Of a DNA stretch of 64,000 nucleotides, positions 26,550-40,461 are shown in pieces. This DNA comes from Roseinatronobacter domitianus (GTDB taxonomy: Bacteria; Pseudomonadota; Alphaproteobacteria; Rhodobacterales; Rhodobacteraceae). Both the position numbers and the translations under genes were made by a program. The number at the start of each line of letters is the position of its first letter. Position 1 is the first letter of the stretch. Location: assembly GCF_023336755.1 (NCBI RefSeq), contig NZ_JALZWP010000007.1:1-64000 (forward strand), in the 5' to 3' direction. Under the pieces are notes generated by a model that worked only from the letters and a program-made list of their open reading frames with translations, ran no database searches and was not told the origin of the DNA.

Positions 26550-26578
26550 TTGACAGGCTGTCGCAGCCTGCCTACCTA
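26550..26578 (+). promoter_or_regulatory. groESL promoter (sigma-70/32-like)
   Basis: TTGACA (26550-26555), 17-bp spacer, TACCTA (26573-26578). The expected start of transcription is close to 26585, at the edge of the CIRCE element and 60-odd bases before groES. This is seen by inspection and the start site is inferred. Confidence 0.7.
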
Positions 26579-26585
26579 TGCGTCG

Positions 26586-26612
26586 TTAGCACTCACCCGA
26601 TACGAGTGCTAA
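26586..26612. promoter_or_regulatory. CIRCE element (HrcA operator)
   Basis: A perfect 9-bp inverted repeat TTAGCACTC-N9-GAGTGCTAA, the exact CIRCE consensus bound by the repressor HrcA. It overlaps the predicted groESL transcription start. HrcA is not encoded in this window. Confidence 0.95.
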
Positions 26613-26647
26613 TCAAATTCAACCTGGAACCAAGGGAGTGTTCTCAG

Positions 26648-26935
26648 ATGGCATTCAAACCGCTGCACGATCGTGTGCTTGTTCGTCGCGTCGAAGGTGA
26701 AGAAAAGACCAAGGGTGGTCTTATCATTCCCGAAACCGCCAAGGAAAAGCCCGCCGAAGGCGAGATCATTTCCACCGGCGATGGCGCACGCAAGGATTCG
26801 GGCGAATTGATCGCACCTGCCGTCAAAGCGGGCGACCGCGTTCTGTTCGGCAAGTGGTCCGGCACCGAAGTCACCGTCGATGGTGAAGAGCTTCTGATCA
26901 TGAAGGAAAGCGACATTCTGGGCGTTATCGCCTGA
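26648..26935 (+). CDS. groS: Co-chaperonin GroES
   Basis: A 95-residue cap of the GroEL folding chamber. It has the N-terminal [11 protein letters not shown], the mobile loop [16 protein letters not shown] with the GroEL-binding IIP, and the roof hairpin. A ribosome-binding site AAGGGAG lies ten bases before the ATG. It is the first gene of groES-groEL, 45 bp apart, under the CIRCE-controlled promoter. Confidence 0.99.
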   Translation: MAFKPLHDRVLVRRVEGEEKTKGGLIIPETAKEKPAEGEIISTGDGARKDSGELIAPAVKAGDRVLFGKWSGTEVTVDGEELLIMKESDILGVIA

Positions 26936-26947
26936 TCTCGCACCTGA

Positions 26948-28633
<1,686 letters not shown>

Positions 28634-28659
28634 GCCTGCCCGGCGCATGAACTTACGGA

Positions 28660-28687
28660 AAGGCCGTCCCTCGGGGCGGCCTTTTTT
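28660..28687 (+). terminator. groESL Rho-independent terminator
   Basis: The stem AAGGCCGTCCC with GGGGCGGCCTT is followed by a run of six T. It lies 26 bp after the groEL stop. Confidence 0.9.
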
Positions 28688-28799
28688 ATGGCGTGACGCG
28701 GTTGTTTTGGCTGCTTGGGCAAATTGTTTTTGGTGTCGGGCCTGCGGTGGTCTAGGCTTCACGAATTAAGACGTTTTAATCGGTTTGCCGGAGATTTTG

Positions 28800-30422
28800 A
28801 TGCCTCGTTTTTCCATTAACGTGATTGCGGCTGCGGTTTCCTTGGGTATCAGCGCCCCGAACGCTGTCGCACAATCGCTGGAATCTGGGTTCTCGGCCTT
28901 GGAACGCGGCGATTTTGCCACCGCCTATCGCGCGATGCGTGAAGCCGCGGCACAGGGCGATGCGCGGGCGGCTTCCATGATGGGAGAGATATTCGGTGTC
29001 GGCCCTTATGCCCGCCCATCTGAGGCGCCGTCTGCATCCCAAACCGCGACCCCGGCGGCACCGCAACTCCGCCCAGAGGCTGCGGTCCCGGCAGGGCGCC
29101 TTCTGGCGCCCGTGGTCATCCGTCGCCCGCCGCCGCGCCCCTTTGCCGTGCCGACCCGGCCAGAAGGGCTGATTGATGACATGTTCGCGCCGGTCGATCT
29201 GGCGCTTGCCGAAATCGGGCGCGACCTGTTTTTCGATCCCGTGCTTTCGGGCAACAAGGACGTGTCCTGTGCAACCTGCCATCACCCGACGCTGGCCTCT
29301 GGCGATGGGGTGTCGCTTGGGTTGGGCACAGGGGCTGTAGGGCTGGGGGATGACCGCAGCCCGACCGGCCCGTATGCCGCCGCCGAGCGCATTCCGCGCA
29401 ACGCGCCTGCGCTCTGGAACTTGGGAGCGCGGGATATTCGCGTCTTATTCCATGACGGTCGTGTGGAGCGCGATCCGTCCAATCCCGCAGCGGTTCTGAC
29501 GCCGCAAGGGCCATTGGAGTATATGGCGTTGGACAGTATTCTGGCCACGCAAGCGTTGTTCCCGGTGCTGTCCCATGCAGAGATGGCCGGGCGTGCCGGT
29601 GAAAACGAAATCGCCACCGCCGTGGCGCAAGAGCGTATTCATGGGGATACGGGCGCTTGGGGGTTGCTGGCCGCGCGTGTTGATGCGCTGGACGGATATC
29701 GCACCGGCTTTGCCGCATGGCGCGGGCAGGACGCCGCGGTGGGGATAGATGAGATAGCCAATGCCATTGCCGCCTTTATCAGTCACGAATTCCGCGCCAA
29801 CGACACCGCCTTTGACCGTTACATGCGCGAAGAGGCCGCGCTCTCGCCCGAGGCGGGGGAAGGGATGCGGCTGTTCTTTGGGAAGGCGCGCTGCGCCGAA
29901 TGCCATTCGGGGCCATTGCTCAGCGATCAGCGCTTTCACGCCATGGGGGAGCCACCCATCGGGCCGGGCAAGGAACGCGACTCCCACGGGTATACGCGCG
30001 ACATTGGGCGCGCGGCGTTTACACTGGACCGCTCTGATGCTTACGCCTTTCGCACGCCGATGTTGCGCAACGTGGTGCATAGCGGCCCGTGGGGCCATGC
30101 CGGTGCATTTTCCGACCTGCGCGATTTCCTGATCCACCACATGGACCCGGTCAAAGGCCTGGAGCGCTACAGCCCGCAAGCGGTTCTGCCGCAACTGGCC
30201 AGTGCGGTACAGGATTATGGCGCGCTGTCGAACCGGATGCAGCTTGGCGCGGTCAAGAAGGCCGCCGCAAGCACGATGCGACGTTACGCCATGCCCGCGC
30301 TGTCAGACGCCGAGATCGGGATGATTTTGGCGTTTCTGGACGCACTCAGCGATCCGGCATCGCTGGACGGGCGCTTGGGTGCGCCCGACACTCTGCCAAG
30401 CGGGTTGCAGCCGGACCGCTGA
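28800..30422 (+). CDS. Di-heme cytochrome c peroxidase/MauG-like with Sel1-like N-terminus
   Basis: A 540-residue exported protein. A signal peptide (about residues 1-24, ending NAVAQS) is followed by one Sel1-like repeat (ERGDFATAYRAMREAAAQGD). A Pro/Ala-rich linker then leads to the peroxidase core. Two heme c sites are present, CATCH at about 157 and CAECH at about 365, each with the family context. Such periplasmic proteins reduce peroxide or, as MauG, oxidise protein residues. The Sel1-like addition is unusual. ATG 28800 has GGAG seven bases upstream. An in-frame TTG at 28785 lies inside the ribosome-binding region. It is convergent with carB. Confidence 0.88.
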   Translation: MPRFSINVIAAAVSLGISAPNAVAQSLESGFSALERGDFATAYRAMREAAAQGDARAASMMGEIFGVGPYARPSEAPSASQTATPAAPQLRPEAAVPAGRLLAPVVIRRPPPRPFAVPTRPEGLIDDMFAPVDLALAEIGRDLFFDPVLSGNKDVSCATCHHPTLASGDGVSLGLGTGAVGLGDDRSPTGPYAAAERIPRNAPALWNLGARDIRVLFHDGRVERDPSNPAAVLTPQGPLEYMALDSILATQALFPVLSHAEMAGRAGENEIATAVAQERIHGDTGAWGLLAARVDALDGYRTGFAAWRGQDAAVGIDEIANAIAAFISHEFRANDTAFDRYMREEAALSPEAGEGMRLFFGKARCAECHSGPLLSDQRFHAMGEPPIGPGKERDSHGYTRDIGRAAFTLDRSDAYAFRTPMLRNVVHSGPWGHAGAFSDLRDFLIHHMDPVKGLERYSPQAVLPQLASAVQDYGALSNRMQLGAVKKAAASTMRRYAMPALSDAEIGMILAFLDALSDPASLDGRLGAPDTLPSGLQPDR

Positions 30423-30431
30423 GGCGGCGGA

Positions 30432-33776
<3,345 letters not shown>

Positions 33777-33920
33777 GGCTGGCCCCCTTGCACGCGCAGG
33801 CGCGTGCCCTGACAAGGGCCCGCGCAAATTGAGGCGGGGTTATAGGCAAAGGCCGTCCCAGTGCAACCCAATTCGCGCGGCACCGTCAGCTTGCTGCGGA
33901 CGCGACAATCGCTTGCGCGT

Positions 33921-33955
33921 TTAAATTGAAATTTAACCTTGGTTGGACTACCAAG
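33921..33955. promoter_or_regulatory. Two inverted repeats upstream of hybrid kinase
   Basis: TTAAATT-GA-AATTTAA (33921-33936) and CTTGGT-N6-ACCAAG (33938-33955), both perfect, sit 90-125 bp upstream of the hybrid kinase start in an AT-rich patch between carB and that gene. They may be operators. Nothing in the sequence identifies the regulator. Confidence 0.35.
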
Positions 33956-34045
33956 ACTGGTGCCGAACGGAACCAAGACTATTTTAAGAAAGCTGTTTAA
34001 ATGGTAGAAGCCGAAATTGTCCGGCGCCGATGGCGAGGGTTGTCC

Positions 34046-36223
34046 ATGTCAGACCCAGATCAGGAAAAGACGATGCCGGATAGTGACAACGAGCAACGGT
34101 TGACCGAAATTCAGGCGCTTGTGGTCAAATTGATCAACCGCCTTCTGTCGGTGCCGGTCGAGCATGTCGACCGCGCCGTTGACGACGGCTTGGCGCAGCT
34201 TGGCAGTTTCACCGGGCGAGATCGGACCTATGTCTTTGTGATCGAAGGCGATCGGGGCAGCAACACCCATGAATGGTGTAGCGATCACACCGAGGCAATG
34301 ATCGAGCATTTGCAGGATTTGCCAGTCAAAGCGTTCGAATGGATGTTGGACCCAATTCGCACCGGTGGTGCGTTTCATTTGCCCGATATTGCCGATTTGC
34401 CGACCGATTCGACCGAGCATGAATTCCTGTCGCAACAAGGGATACGCTCGCTTTTGATCGTGCCGATGATCGACGAGGAAGCGCTGGTCGGGTTTGTCGG
34501 GTTCGACAGCGTGCGCAATGCCGGAAAATTCCTGCCTGGCGAAATCTACCTGCTGCGCTCGTTTGCAGACGTTGTTCGATCAGTCCTGATGCGACGCAAG
34601 ACAACGATAGAAATGCGCCGTGCGGAACAAGACCTGGCTCGCGAGCGCGCGTTCTTGAAGGGCATTGTCAGCACGAATGCCGCCGGTTTCGTTGTGTTGT
34701 CGGATACTGGCGCGATCATTTATGCCAATGACGAGGCCGAGCGCGTTTTGGGTGTGACCGTGGCCGAGATGATCGGGCAGAGCTACAACTCACCGAATTG
34801 GCGGATTACGGATATCAATGGGCAGAAGGTGCCCGACGCACAAGAACCGTTCAGTATTGTCAAGCGAACCGGTGAAATGGTGCAGAACCACCGTATTGCG
34901 CTGCATTGCGACGATGGCGTGCGCTACGCGTCCATCAATGCCGCCCCGATCGCGCGCGATGGGGTCGACGTTGCCTCTATCGTGTATTCCGTGACCGATG
35001 TGACAGGCTTGGTAAAAGCCGAACAGGCGCGTGAAACTGCTTTGCAGGACGCGCATCGCGCCAACGTGGCCAAGTCGAATTTTCTTGCCAAGATGAGCCA
35101 CGAAATTCGCACGCCGCTGAACGGGATACTCGGCATTTCCGACATTCTTGAAGAGATGACGACCGACCCGGCACAGGTTCGTATGCTCGACATCCTGCGC
35201 GATAGCGGGGGGTTGTTGATGGGAATTATCAACGACCTTCTGGACATGTCAAAGATCGAGGCTGACGCGCTGGAGCTCGAATCCACCGCGTTTTCACTCA
35301 CGGATCTGGGGCGACGCACGGAAGAGGTTCATACCTTGCGTGCGTCCGAAAAGCGTTTGTCTTTCGGTGTGAAAATAAATGATCCGCTCGGTCAGGACCG
35401 TTTGGGCGACCCGCAGCGCCTGACTCAGATCTTGCACAACATGATCTCGAACGCGATCAAGTTTACCGAGCGTGGCCATGTGTTTGTCGAGATCAGCGCC
35501 CCCGATGAATGCTCTGTCATCATGACAATCGAAGATTCCGGCATTGGAATGACCGAATCGCAACATGCGCGCATGTTCGACCCGTTTGCTCAGGCTGACA
35601 GCACCATTTCACGCCGTTTTGGCGGGACCGGGTTGGGCATGTCGATCGTGCGCAACCTTGTAGACCTTATGGGCGGCACGATCGAGACAAAATCGGCCCC
35701 CGATGTCGGAACCACGGTATCGGTTCATCTGCCGATCCCGTTGGCGCCACCTGATGCGCAAACACGCGCGGTGACACCTGTGTCAGGCGATGAAACCGCC
35801 CGCATCCTTCCCGCGATGTCGATCCTCGCCGCAGATGACAACCGCACCAACCAGATGATCCTGAGTATCATGCTGGGCCAATTGGGCGCGCGCGTCACGC
35901 TGGCCAATGACGGGCTCGACGCGCTCGAGAAATCGCGCAAGGAACGCTTCGATCTGATGATCCTCGACATTTCCATGCCGGGCATGGACGGCGTGACCCT
36001 GCTGAACACCATTCGCTGTGAAGAAAATCGCGCAGGTCTAAAGAATACACCGGCCTTTGCTTTCACGGCAAATGCCATGTCGCACCAGGTTGAGAGTTAT
36101 CTTCAGGCGGGTTTCGACGCGTGTCTGACAAAACCGCTCAAGCTGGAGCGGCTGCATCATACTTTGCTTGATTTTTTCGCAGAGCGTGCGGTCAGTGAAG
36201 CGGCTCTCCCGTCACCGAAATGA
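34046..36223 (+). CDS. Hybrid sensor histidine kinase (GAF-PAS-HisKA-HATPase-REC)
   Basis: About 725 residues with no transmembrane segment, so a cytoplasmic sensor. Order: GAF domain (about 20-190), PAS (about 195-325, VLSDTGAIIYANDEAERVLG), HisKA with phospho-acceptor in FLAKMSHEIRTPLNG, HATPase_c (NMISNAIKFTERG, EDSGIGM, FGGTGLGMSIV) and a C-terminal receiver with acceptor Asp in LMILDISMPGMDG. Phosphotransfer presumably continues to an Hpt protein elsewhere. ATG 34046 has GAGGG upstream and is preferred over ATG 34001. The 3' end overlaps the convergent ynjD-like gene by 32 bp. Confidence 0.92.
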   Translation: MSDPDQEKTMPDSDNEQRLTEIQALVVKLINRLLSVPVEHVDRAVDDGLAQLGSFTGRDRTYVFVIEGDRGSNTHEWCSDHTEAMIEHLQDLPVKAFEWMLDPIRTGGAFHLPDIADLPTDSTEHEFLSQQGIRSLLIVPMIDEEALVGFVGFDSVRNAGKFLPGEIYLLRSFADVVRSVLMRRKTTIEMRRAEQDLARERAFLKGIVSTNAAGFVVLSDTGAIIYANDEAERVLGVTVAEMIGQSYNSPNWRITDINGQKVPDAQEPFSIVKRTGEMVQNHRIALHCDDGVRYASINAAPIARDGVDVASIVYSVTDVTGLVKAEQARETALQDAHRANVAKSNFLAKMSHEIRTPLNGILGISDILEEMTTDPAQVRMLDILRDSGGLLMGIINDLLDMSKIEADALELESTAFSLTDLGRRTEEVHTLRASEKRLSFGVKINDPLGQDRLGDPQRLTQILHNMISNAIKFTERGHVFVEISAPDECSVIMTIEDSGIGMTESQHARMFDPFAQADSTISRRFGGTGLGMSIVRNLVDLMGGTIETKSAPDVGTTVSVHLPIPLAPPDAQTRAVTPVSGDETARILPAMSILAADDNRTNQMILSIMLGQLGARVTLANDGLDALEKSRKERFDLMILDISMPGMDGVTLLNTIRCEENRAGLKNTPAFAFTANAMSHQVESYLQAGFDACLTKPLKLERLHHTLLDFFAERAVSEAALPSPK

Positions 36224-36821
36224 TCCGCCCGCCCGCTGCGCGAGCGTCCTCGAGGTCATGCGTGACAAGGATGACGGGCAGGGCGCGTGCCTGTGCAAAG
36301 GTGAAATCCCGAATCTGATCGCGCAGGTTGGCGTCGAGCTTTGAGAAAGGTTCATCCAAGAGCAGCGCCTGCGGGGCGCTGAGCAATGTCCGCATAAGCG
36401 CAACCCGCGCCTTTTGCCCACCCGAAAGCGTTGCCGGGTCGCGCGCGCCCATCCCGTCTAGCCCGGCGGCGTCGAGCGCCTGAGCGATCTGCCTATCGCG
36501 GCTGGGCACACCCCGCGGCAGGCCAAAGCCCAGATTGCCCGCGACTGAGAGGTGTGGAAACAACACGTCATCTTGAAACAATAGTCCCATGCGGCGCGCA
36601 TGTGTGGGCAGGTCGGTCATATCGCGCCCGTTCAGATATATGCGCCCCGACATTTTGAAACCGGGGGGCAAGGCCCCGGCCAGTGCCGCAAGGGCCGTGG
36701 ACTTGCCGCAACCGGAAGGGCCCATGATGGTCAGCACCTCGCCTGCGGCGATGGTTGTGTCCAGTGCGACCATCGGCTGACCACCGCGTGAAATGCGCAA
36801 GCTATCAAGCGTCAAAGTCAT
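36192..36821 (-). CDS. ynjD: YnjD-like ABC transporter ATP-binding protein
   Basis: A 209-residue ABC ATPase. Walker A is GPSGCGKSTALAAL, the signature is LSGGQKARVALMR, Walker B is QALLLDEPFSKLD and the switch His is in LVTHD. Length and neighbours (553-residue permease, YnjB-type binding protein) match E. coli YnjBCD rather than ThiQ. The start overlaps the ynjC-like stop by four bases. The transported solute is unknown in all characterised members. Confidence 0.87.
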   Translation of the reverse strand: MTLTLDSLRISRGGQPMVALDTTIAAGEVLTIMGPSGCGKSTALAALAGALPPGFKMSGRIYLNGRDMTDLPTHARRMGLLFQDDVLFPHLSVAGNLGFGLPRGVPSRDRQIAQALDAAGLDGMGARDPATLSGGQKARVALMRTLLSAPQALLLDEPFSKLDANLRDQIRDFTFAQARALPVILVTHDLEDARAAGGRIISVTGEPLH

Positions 36822-38479
36822 GTCACTCTCAGCCCTCTTCTACGGCGCGCGAGCAGCGCGGGCAGCGCCAGTGCCAGTGCGAAAACCGCCAGCGGCAATG
36901 TCATTTGCACCACCGCCCAGACCCCGATCAGCCGCCGGTTGCCCGATGCCGCCAGTGCTACGGCTTCTGTTGTGACGGTGCCGACCCGTCCTGCGCCAAT
37001 CAGCAAGGTCGGCAGATATTGCGCAACGGATGTGGCGAATCCCACCGCGAAGGCGATGCAAAGCGCGCGTGTCAGCATCGGCAATCGCACGGCAAGCAAA
37101 ACCCGCCATGGCGCGGCGCCAAGCGTCGCGGCCACAAGCCCGGCGCGACTGTCCCAGGCTTTCCAAGGGTCGGATAAGGACAGCATGACATAGGGCAGCA
37201 CAAAGACAAGATGCACCAACAGCACCGCGCCAAGGGTGCCATCCAGCCCAAGCCATAAGCCAAGCGCAGACAATCCGGGCAGGAACGCGATTTGTGGCAC
37301 AAGAAGCGGCAGGTAGATGATCCCGACGGCCCGTGTTGCGCCTGCCTGCAACGCTGCGATTGTCAGGGCCAGAGCAATCATCGCTGACAGCCCGGCAAGC
37401 GTGGCTGTTGTGCCGCCCAGTCGCCAAAGCTGTTGGGATTGGTCCGTCCAGACGCGCAGACCAAAGTTTTGCGGCAGCAGGTCCGGGAAACGCCACAGCC
37501 CTGCAACCGACCAAAGCGCAAGCCCCGCAAGCCCAAGCCCCACGCCCAGCCCGATGGCCAGGGTTGGCAGGGCTGCGAGCGCGCGCAAGGGGCGGTCCCA
37601 GCCCGGCGCGCGCGCACCCTGTGATGCCCAGATGCGCCCGCGTGCGGCGATCAGGCGTTCTGCCAAGACCCAAGCTGCCAGCGCGCCCAGAACCAGCAGC
37701 AGTTGCAGCACGGCACCGGCACTTGCCGTGAAGCGCAAGGACAGGTCGGGCGCGGTCATCCAGTCCAGCACCTGCACCGCAAGGGTGGGTGGGCGTGTTG
37801 GGCCAAGGATAAGGGCGACATCGACCACGGACATGGAAAAGGCCAGTACGGCAAAGACAGGCAGCCGCAGTTGCGTGTAGATTGCCGGCAGGACTGTCTT
37901 GGTCCATCCGATCACACGGCCATACCCCAAGGAGCGTGCCACCGCCATGCGCCGGGCGCTGTCGGTCTGGCCAAGCGCCGCAAGTGTCATCAACATCAGG
38001 AATGGCACTTCTTTCATGACCAGCCCTGCGATCAGGGCCAGCCCCGCTTGGTCATGCACGATCAACAGGTCTGGCGGGCGGTCCCAACCCGTCGCCCAAG
38101 GCGATAGGGCACGCGCAACCCATCCAGAGGGCGCGATCAGAAAGGCCAGCCCGAAGGCCGCCGCCGCATGGGGCAGGGACAGAAGCGGCGCAAGCAGGCT
38201 TGTCACCACGCGAAAACTGCGCGTGCCTTGCCACGCGGCGACGATCAGCAGGGTTATGGCCAGCGACAGCACGGTCGCGCCGATGCCGGTAAACAGTGAC
38301 AAGCGCACCGCCGCGCCAAGGCCCGGCCATGCCAGCAGCTCGCGCCACGGGTCAAGGCTGAACGCCGCGCCTCCCAAGGCCGGGAAGTAGCCGAAAGCAG
38401 GCAGCACCGCGCCTGCCAGCCCCGCCGCAACCGGCAGCGCCATAAGGGCGACCACCAGCCCCGGCGCGGCGCGGATCAT
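36818..38479 (-). CDS. ynjC: YnjC-like ABC transporter permease (fused double-length)
   Basis: A 553-residue inner-membrane permease with two tandem BPD_transp_1 domains and about 12 hydrophobic helices. The two EAA-like cytoplasmic loops appear near ARRMAVARSLGYGRVIGWTKT and VAATLGAAPWRVLLAVRLP. The architecture matches E. coli YnjC. It sits between the ATPase and the binding protein genes with ATGA overlaps on both sides, so the three genes are one transcript. Confidence 0.88.
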   Translation of the reverse strand: MIRAAPGLVVALMALPVAAGLAGAVLPAFGYFPALGGAAFSLDPWRELLAWPGLGAAVRLSLFTGIGATVLSLAITLLIVAAWQGTRSFRVVTSLLAPLLSLPHAAAAFGLAFLIAPSGWVARALSPWATGWDRPPDLLIVHDQAGLALIAGLVMKEVPFLMLMTLAALGQTDSARRMAVARSLGYGRVIGWTKTVLPAIYTQLRLPVFAVLAFSMSVVDVALILGPTRPPTLAVQVLDWMTAPDLSLRFTASAGAVLQLLLVLGALAAWVLAERLIAARGRIWASQGARAPGWDRPLRALAALPTLAIGLGVGLGLAGLALWSVAGLWRFPDLLPQNFGLRVWTDQSQQLWRLGGTTATLAGLSAMIALALTIAALQAGATRAVGIIYLPLLVPQIAFLPGLSALGLWLGLDGTLGAVLLVHLVFVLPYVMLSLSDPWKAWDSRAGLVAATLGAAPWRVLLAVRLPMLTRALCIAFAVGFATSVAQYLPTLLIGAGRVGTVTTEAVALAASGNRRLIGVWAVVQMTLPLAVFALALALPALLARRRRGLRVT

Positions 38480-39687
38480 TCAGCTGTGCCGTAACGTGCG
38501 GTCCAATCCTCTGCCACGCGGGTCATCCAGCTTGGGTGTGGTTCCAGCAGGCCGGTGCCCATTGCGTCAGGCGCAAGCGTGGCAATGCCCAGTTCCAGCG
38601 CGCCGAAACGCGCGCGGTCCTCTGGCGCAAGCCGGTCCATACCCAGCACGGTCTGAAACCCCAGAACGGCGGGATCTTGGGCCAATGCCTGAATTTGCGG
38701 GTCAAGGATAAGGTTCGCCAGAACCAGTGCCCCCGCTTTGTTGGCGGCATTATAGGGGATGGACAGGTAAGACGAATTCGCAAGCGTGCCGTCATCGAAC
38801 ACCATGGTGCGGATCGTGTCGGGCAATTCGCCATCGGCAATCGCCGCCGACGCGCGACCGGGGTTGAACGAGAAGCCTATATCAACCTCGGCATCGGCCA
38901 GAAGCTGGCCAAGCGCGGGTTCGTTCGCGGGATAGGCGCGGCCCGAACGCCACAGGTTCGGCGTGATTTCATCCAGAAAGGCCCAGAGCGGCGCCGTCAC
39001 TGTGTCGTAATCCACGGCATCGGTCGGGCCAAGCAGCACCGAAGGGTCATCCAGCACGCCATAAAGCGCCTGTTTCAGAAAGGATGTGCCCAAGAAATCC
39101 GGTGGTTGCGGATAGGTGAAGCGTCCGGGGTTCTCGGCAATCCATGCGCGCAAAGCATCCAACGAGCGGGGCGGTTCCGGCACCGCCCGACTGTCATATT
39201 CGAACACCATCTGGAACATCGCCCAAGGGCTGCCATAGCCCTCGACCGGCAGGGTGAAGTCGATTTCGACCGCCGGGTTCGCATCGGTGTCGACCAAGGG
39301 CCAATTGGGCAGGTCATAGGCGAACGGACCAAACAGCAGACCCTGATCCTTCATGGATGCGAAATTTGCGCCGTTGATCCAGATCGCATCTACCGCGCCG
39401 CCCGTGTCGCGGCCCGCTGCGCGTTCAGACACCACGCGGGTTACTGCATCGGCGGTATCTGCAAGGCGCACATGTTCCAGCGTGACATCATGGCGTTCTG
39501 ACAGCACCTCGCCCACTTGCGCTATGAAAGCATTGATGCGCGGATCGCCGCCCCAAGCGTGCCAATAGACCGTCTGACCGCGCGCCTGTTCCAGAACGGC
39601 GGGCCAATCCGCAGGGTTCGGGGTTTGGGCAACGGCAGGCAACGCGCCGCCCAACGCACAAGCCGCGACGCAGGTCAAAAAACGCAT
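38476..39687 (-). CDS. ynjB: YnjB-like ABC transporter substrate-binding protein
   Basis: A 403-residue periplasmic binding protein. The signal peptide MRFLTCVAACALGGALPAVAQ is cleaved after AQ. The mature N-terminus DWPAVLEQARGQTVYWHAWGGDPRINAFI is characteristic of the YnjB family. It is the first gene of ynjBCD. The ligand is unknown. A divergent ynjF-like gene shares its promoter region, which carries repeated TTACGGTAA-type motifs. Confidence 0.88.
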   Translation of the reverse strand: MRFLTCVAACALGGALPAVAQTPNPADWPAVLEQARGQTVYWHAWGGDPRINAFIAQVGEVLSERHDVTLEHVRLADTADAVTRVVSERAAGRDTGGAVDAIWINGANFASMKDQGLLFGPFAYDLPNWPLVDTDANPAVEIDFTLPVEGYGSPWAMFQMVFEYDSRAVPEPPRSLDALRAWIAENPGRFTYPQPPDFLGTSFLKQALYGVLDDPSVLLGPTDAVDYDTVTAPLWAFLDEITPNLWRSGRAYPANEPALGQLLADAEVDIGFSFNPGRASAAIADGELPDTIRTMVFDDGTLANSSYLSIPYNAANKAGALVLANLILDPQIQALAQDPAVLGFQTVLGMDRLAPEDRARFGALELGIATLAPDAMGTGLLEPHPSWMTRVAEDWTARYGTAE

Positions 39688-39720
39688 GAAAGATTCCTTC
39701 TGTTTTCCTTGTATCTGCCG

Positions 39721-39812
39721 TTACGTTAAAGAACTGTCAAAGGTTACGGTAAGTTTCAGGTTGCGACACATTACCGTGAAACATTCGGTGCGCGTGCTAC
39801 GTATACTGTAGC
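39721..39812. promoter_or_regulatory. Repeated TTACGGTAA-like motifs in ynjB/ynjF divergent region
   Basis: TTACGTTAA (39721-39729), TTACGGTAA (39744-39752) and TTACCGTGAA (39771-39780) recur at 23-27 bp steps. A GCTAC-N7-GTAGC palindrome follows at 39796-39812. The positions, between divergent genes, suit shared operator sites. The regulator is not in the window. Confidence 0.4.
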
Positions 39813-39844
39813 GCAAGCCTGATACAAGCCAAGCAAGAGGCCCC

Positions 39845-40453
39845 ATGCTGGACCGACATCTGCGCCCCTTCATCGACCCTCCGCTGAACCTGATCGGCGG
39901 CCAGATAGCCCGGTCCGGCTTGACCGCGAATATGGTCACATTGATCGGCCTTGCTTTTGGGCTGGCGGGGGCCGGTGCGATCATCGCCGGGCATTTTTTG
40001 CTCGCGGTGGCGCTGATCCTCGCCTCGCGCCTGGCGGATGGTCTGGATGGCGCGGTTGCACGCGCGCAGGGGGTCACAGATTTTGGCGGCTATCTGGATA
40101 TCACCTGCGATTTCATATTCTACGCCGCGATTCCCTTGGCCTTCATCCTGCATGACCCTGACAGCAATGGCGTGGCCGGTGCGGTGCTGCTGGCAAGTTT
40201 CTATATAAACGGTGCGTCGTTCCTGGGCTATGCGATCTTGGCCGAAAAGAAGCAGATGCGCAGCGACCTGCACGGCGTGAAATCGCTTTATTTCACAGGT
40301 GGGCTGCTGGAGGGCGCCGAGACCATCGCGTTCTTTATTGCGATCTGCCTGTGGTCGGGTTGGTTCGTGCCCTTGGCCTATGTGTTCGCCGCGCTGTGTG
40401 GCGTGACGGCTGGCGCGCGTATCTTGCTGGCCGCGCGTGTGTTCACGCGGTAG
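39845..40453 (+). CDS. ynjF: YnjF-like CDP-alcohol phosphatidyltransferase
   Basis: A 202-residue membrane enzyme with about six hydrophobic segments. The CDP-alcohol signature reads DGLDGAVARAQGVTDFGGYL, then D-x3-D, with all catalytic Asp residues kept and one residue fewer than the textbook spacing after AR. Such enzymes join an alcohol headgroup to a CDP-activated lipid. In E. coli the relative ynjF is adjacent to ynjBCD, and here it faces the same genes. The headgroup is unknown. AGAGG precedes the ATG. Confidence 0.85.
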   Translation: MLDRHLRPFIDPPLNLIGGQIARSGLTANMVTLIGLAFGLAGAGAIIAGHFLLAVALILASRLADGLDGAVARAQGVTDFGGYLDITCDFIFYAAIPLAFILHDPDSNGVAGAVLLASFYINGASFLGYAILAEKKQMRSDLHGVKSLYFTGGLLEGAETIAFFIAICLWSGWFVPLAYVFAALCGVTAGARILLAARVFTR

Positions 40454-40461
40454 ACCGCGCC

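Noticed and set aside
36192-39687. Thiamine transporter ThiBPQ
   Set aside because: The general ABC pattern fits, but the binding-protein N-terminus, the double permease and the ynjF-like neighbour match YnjBCD better.
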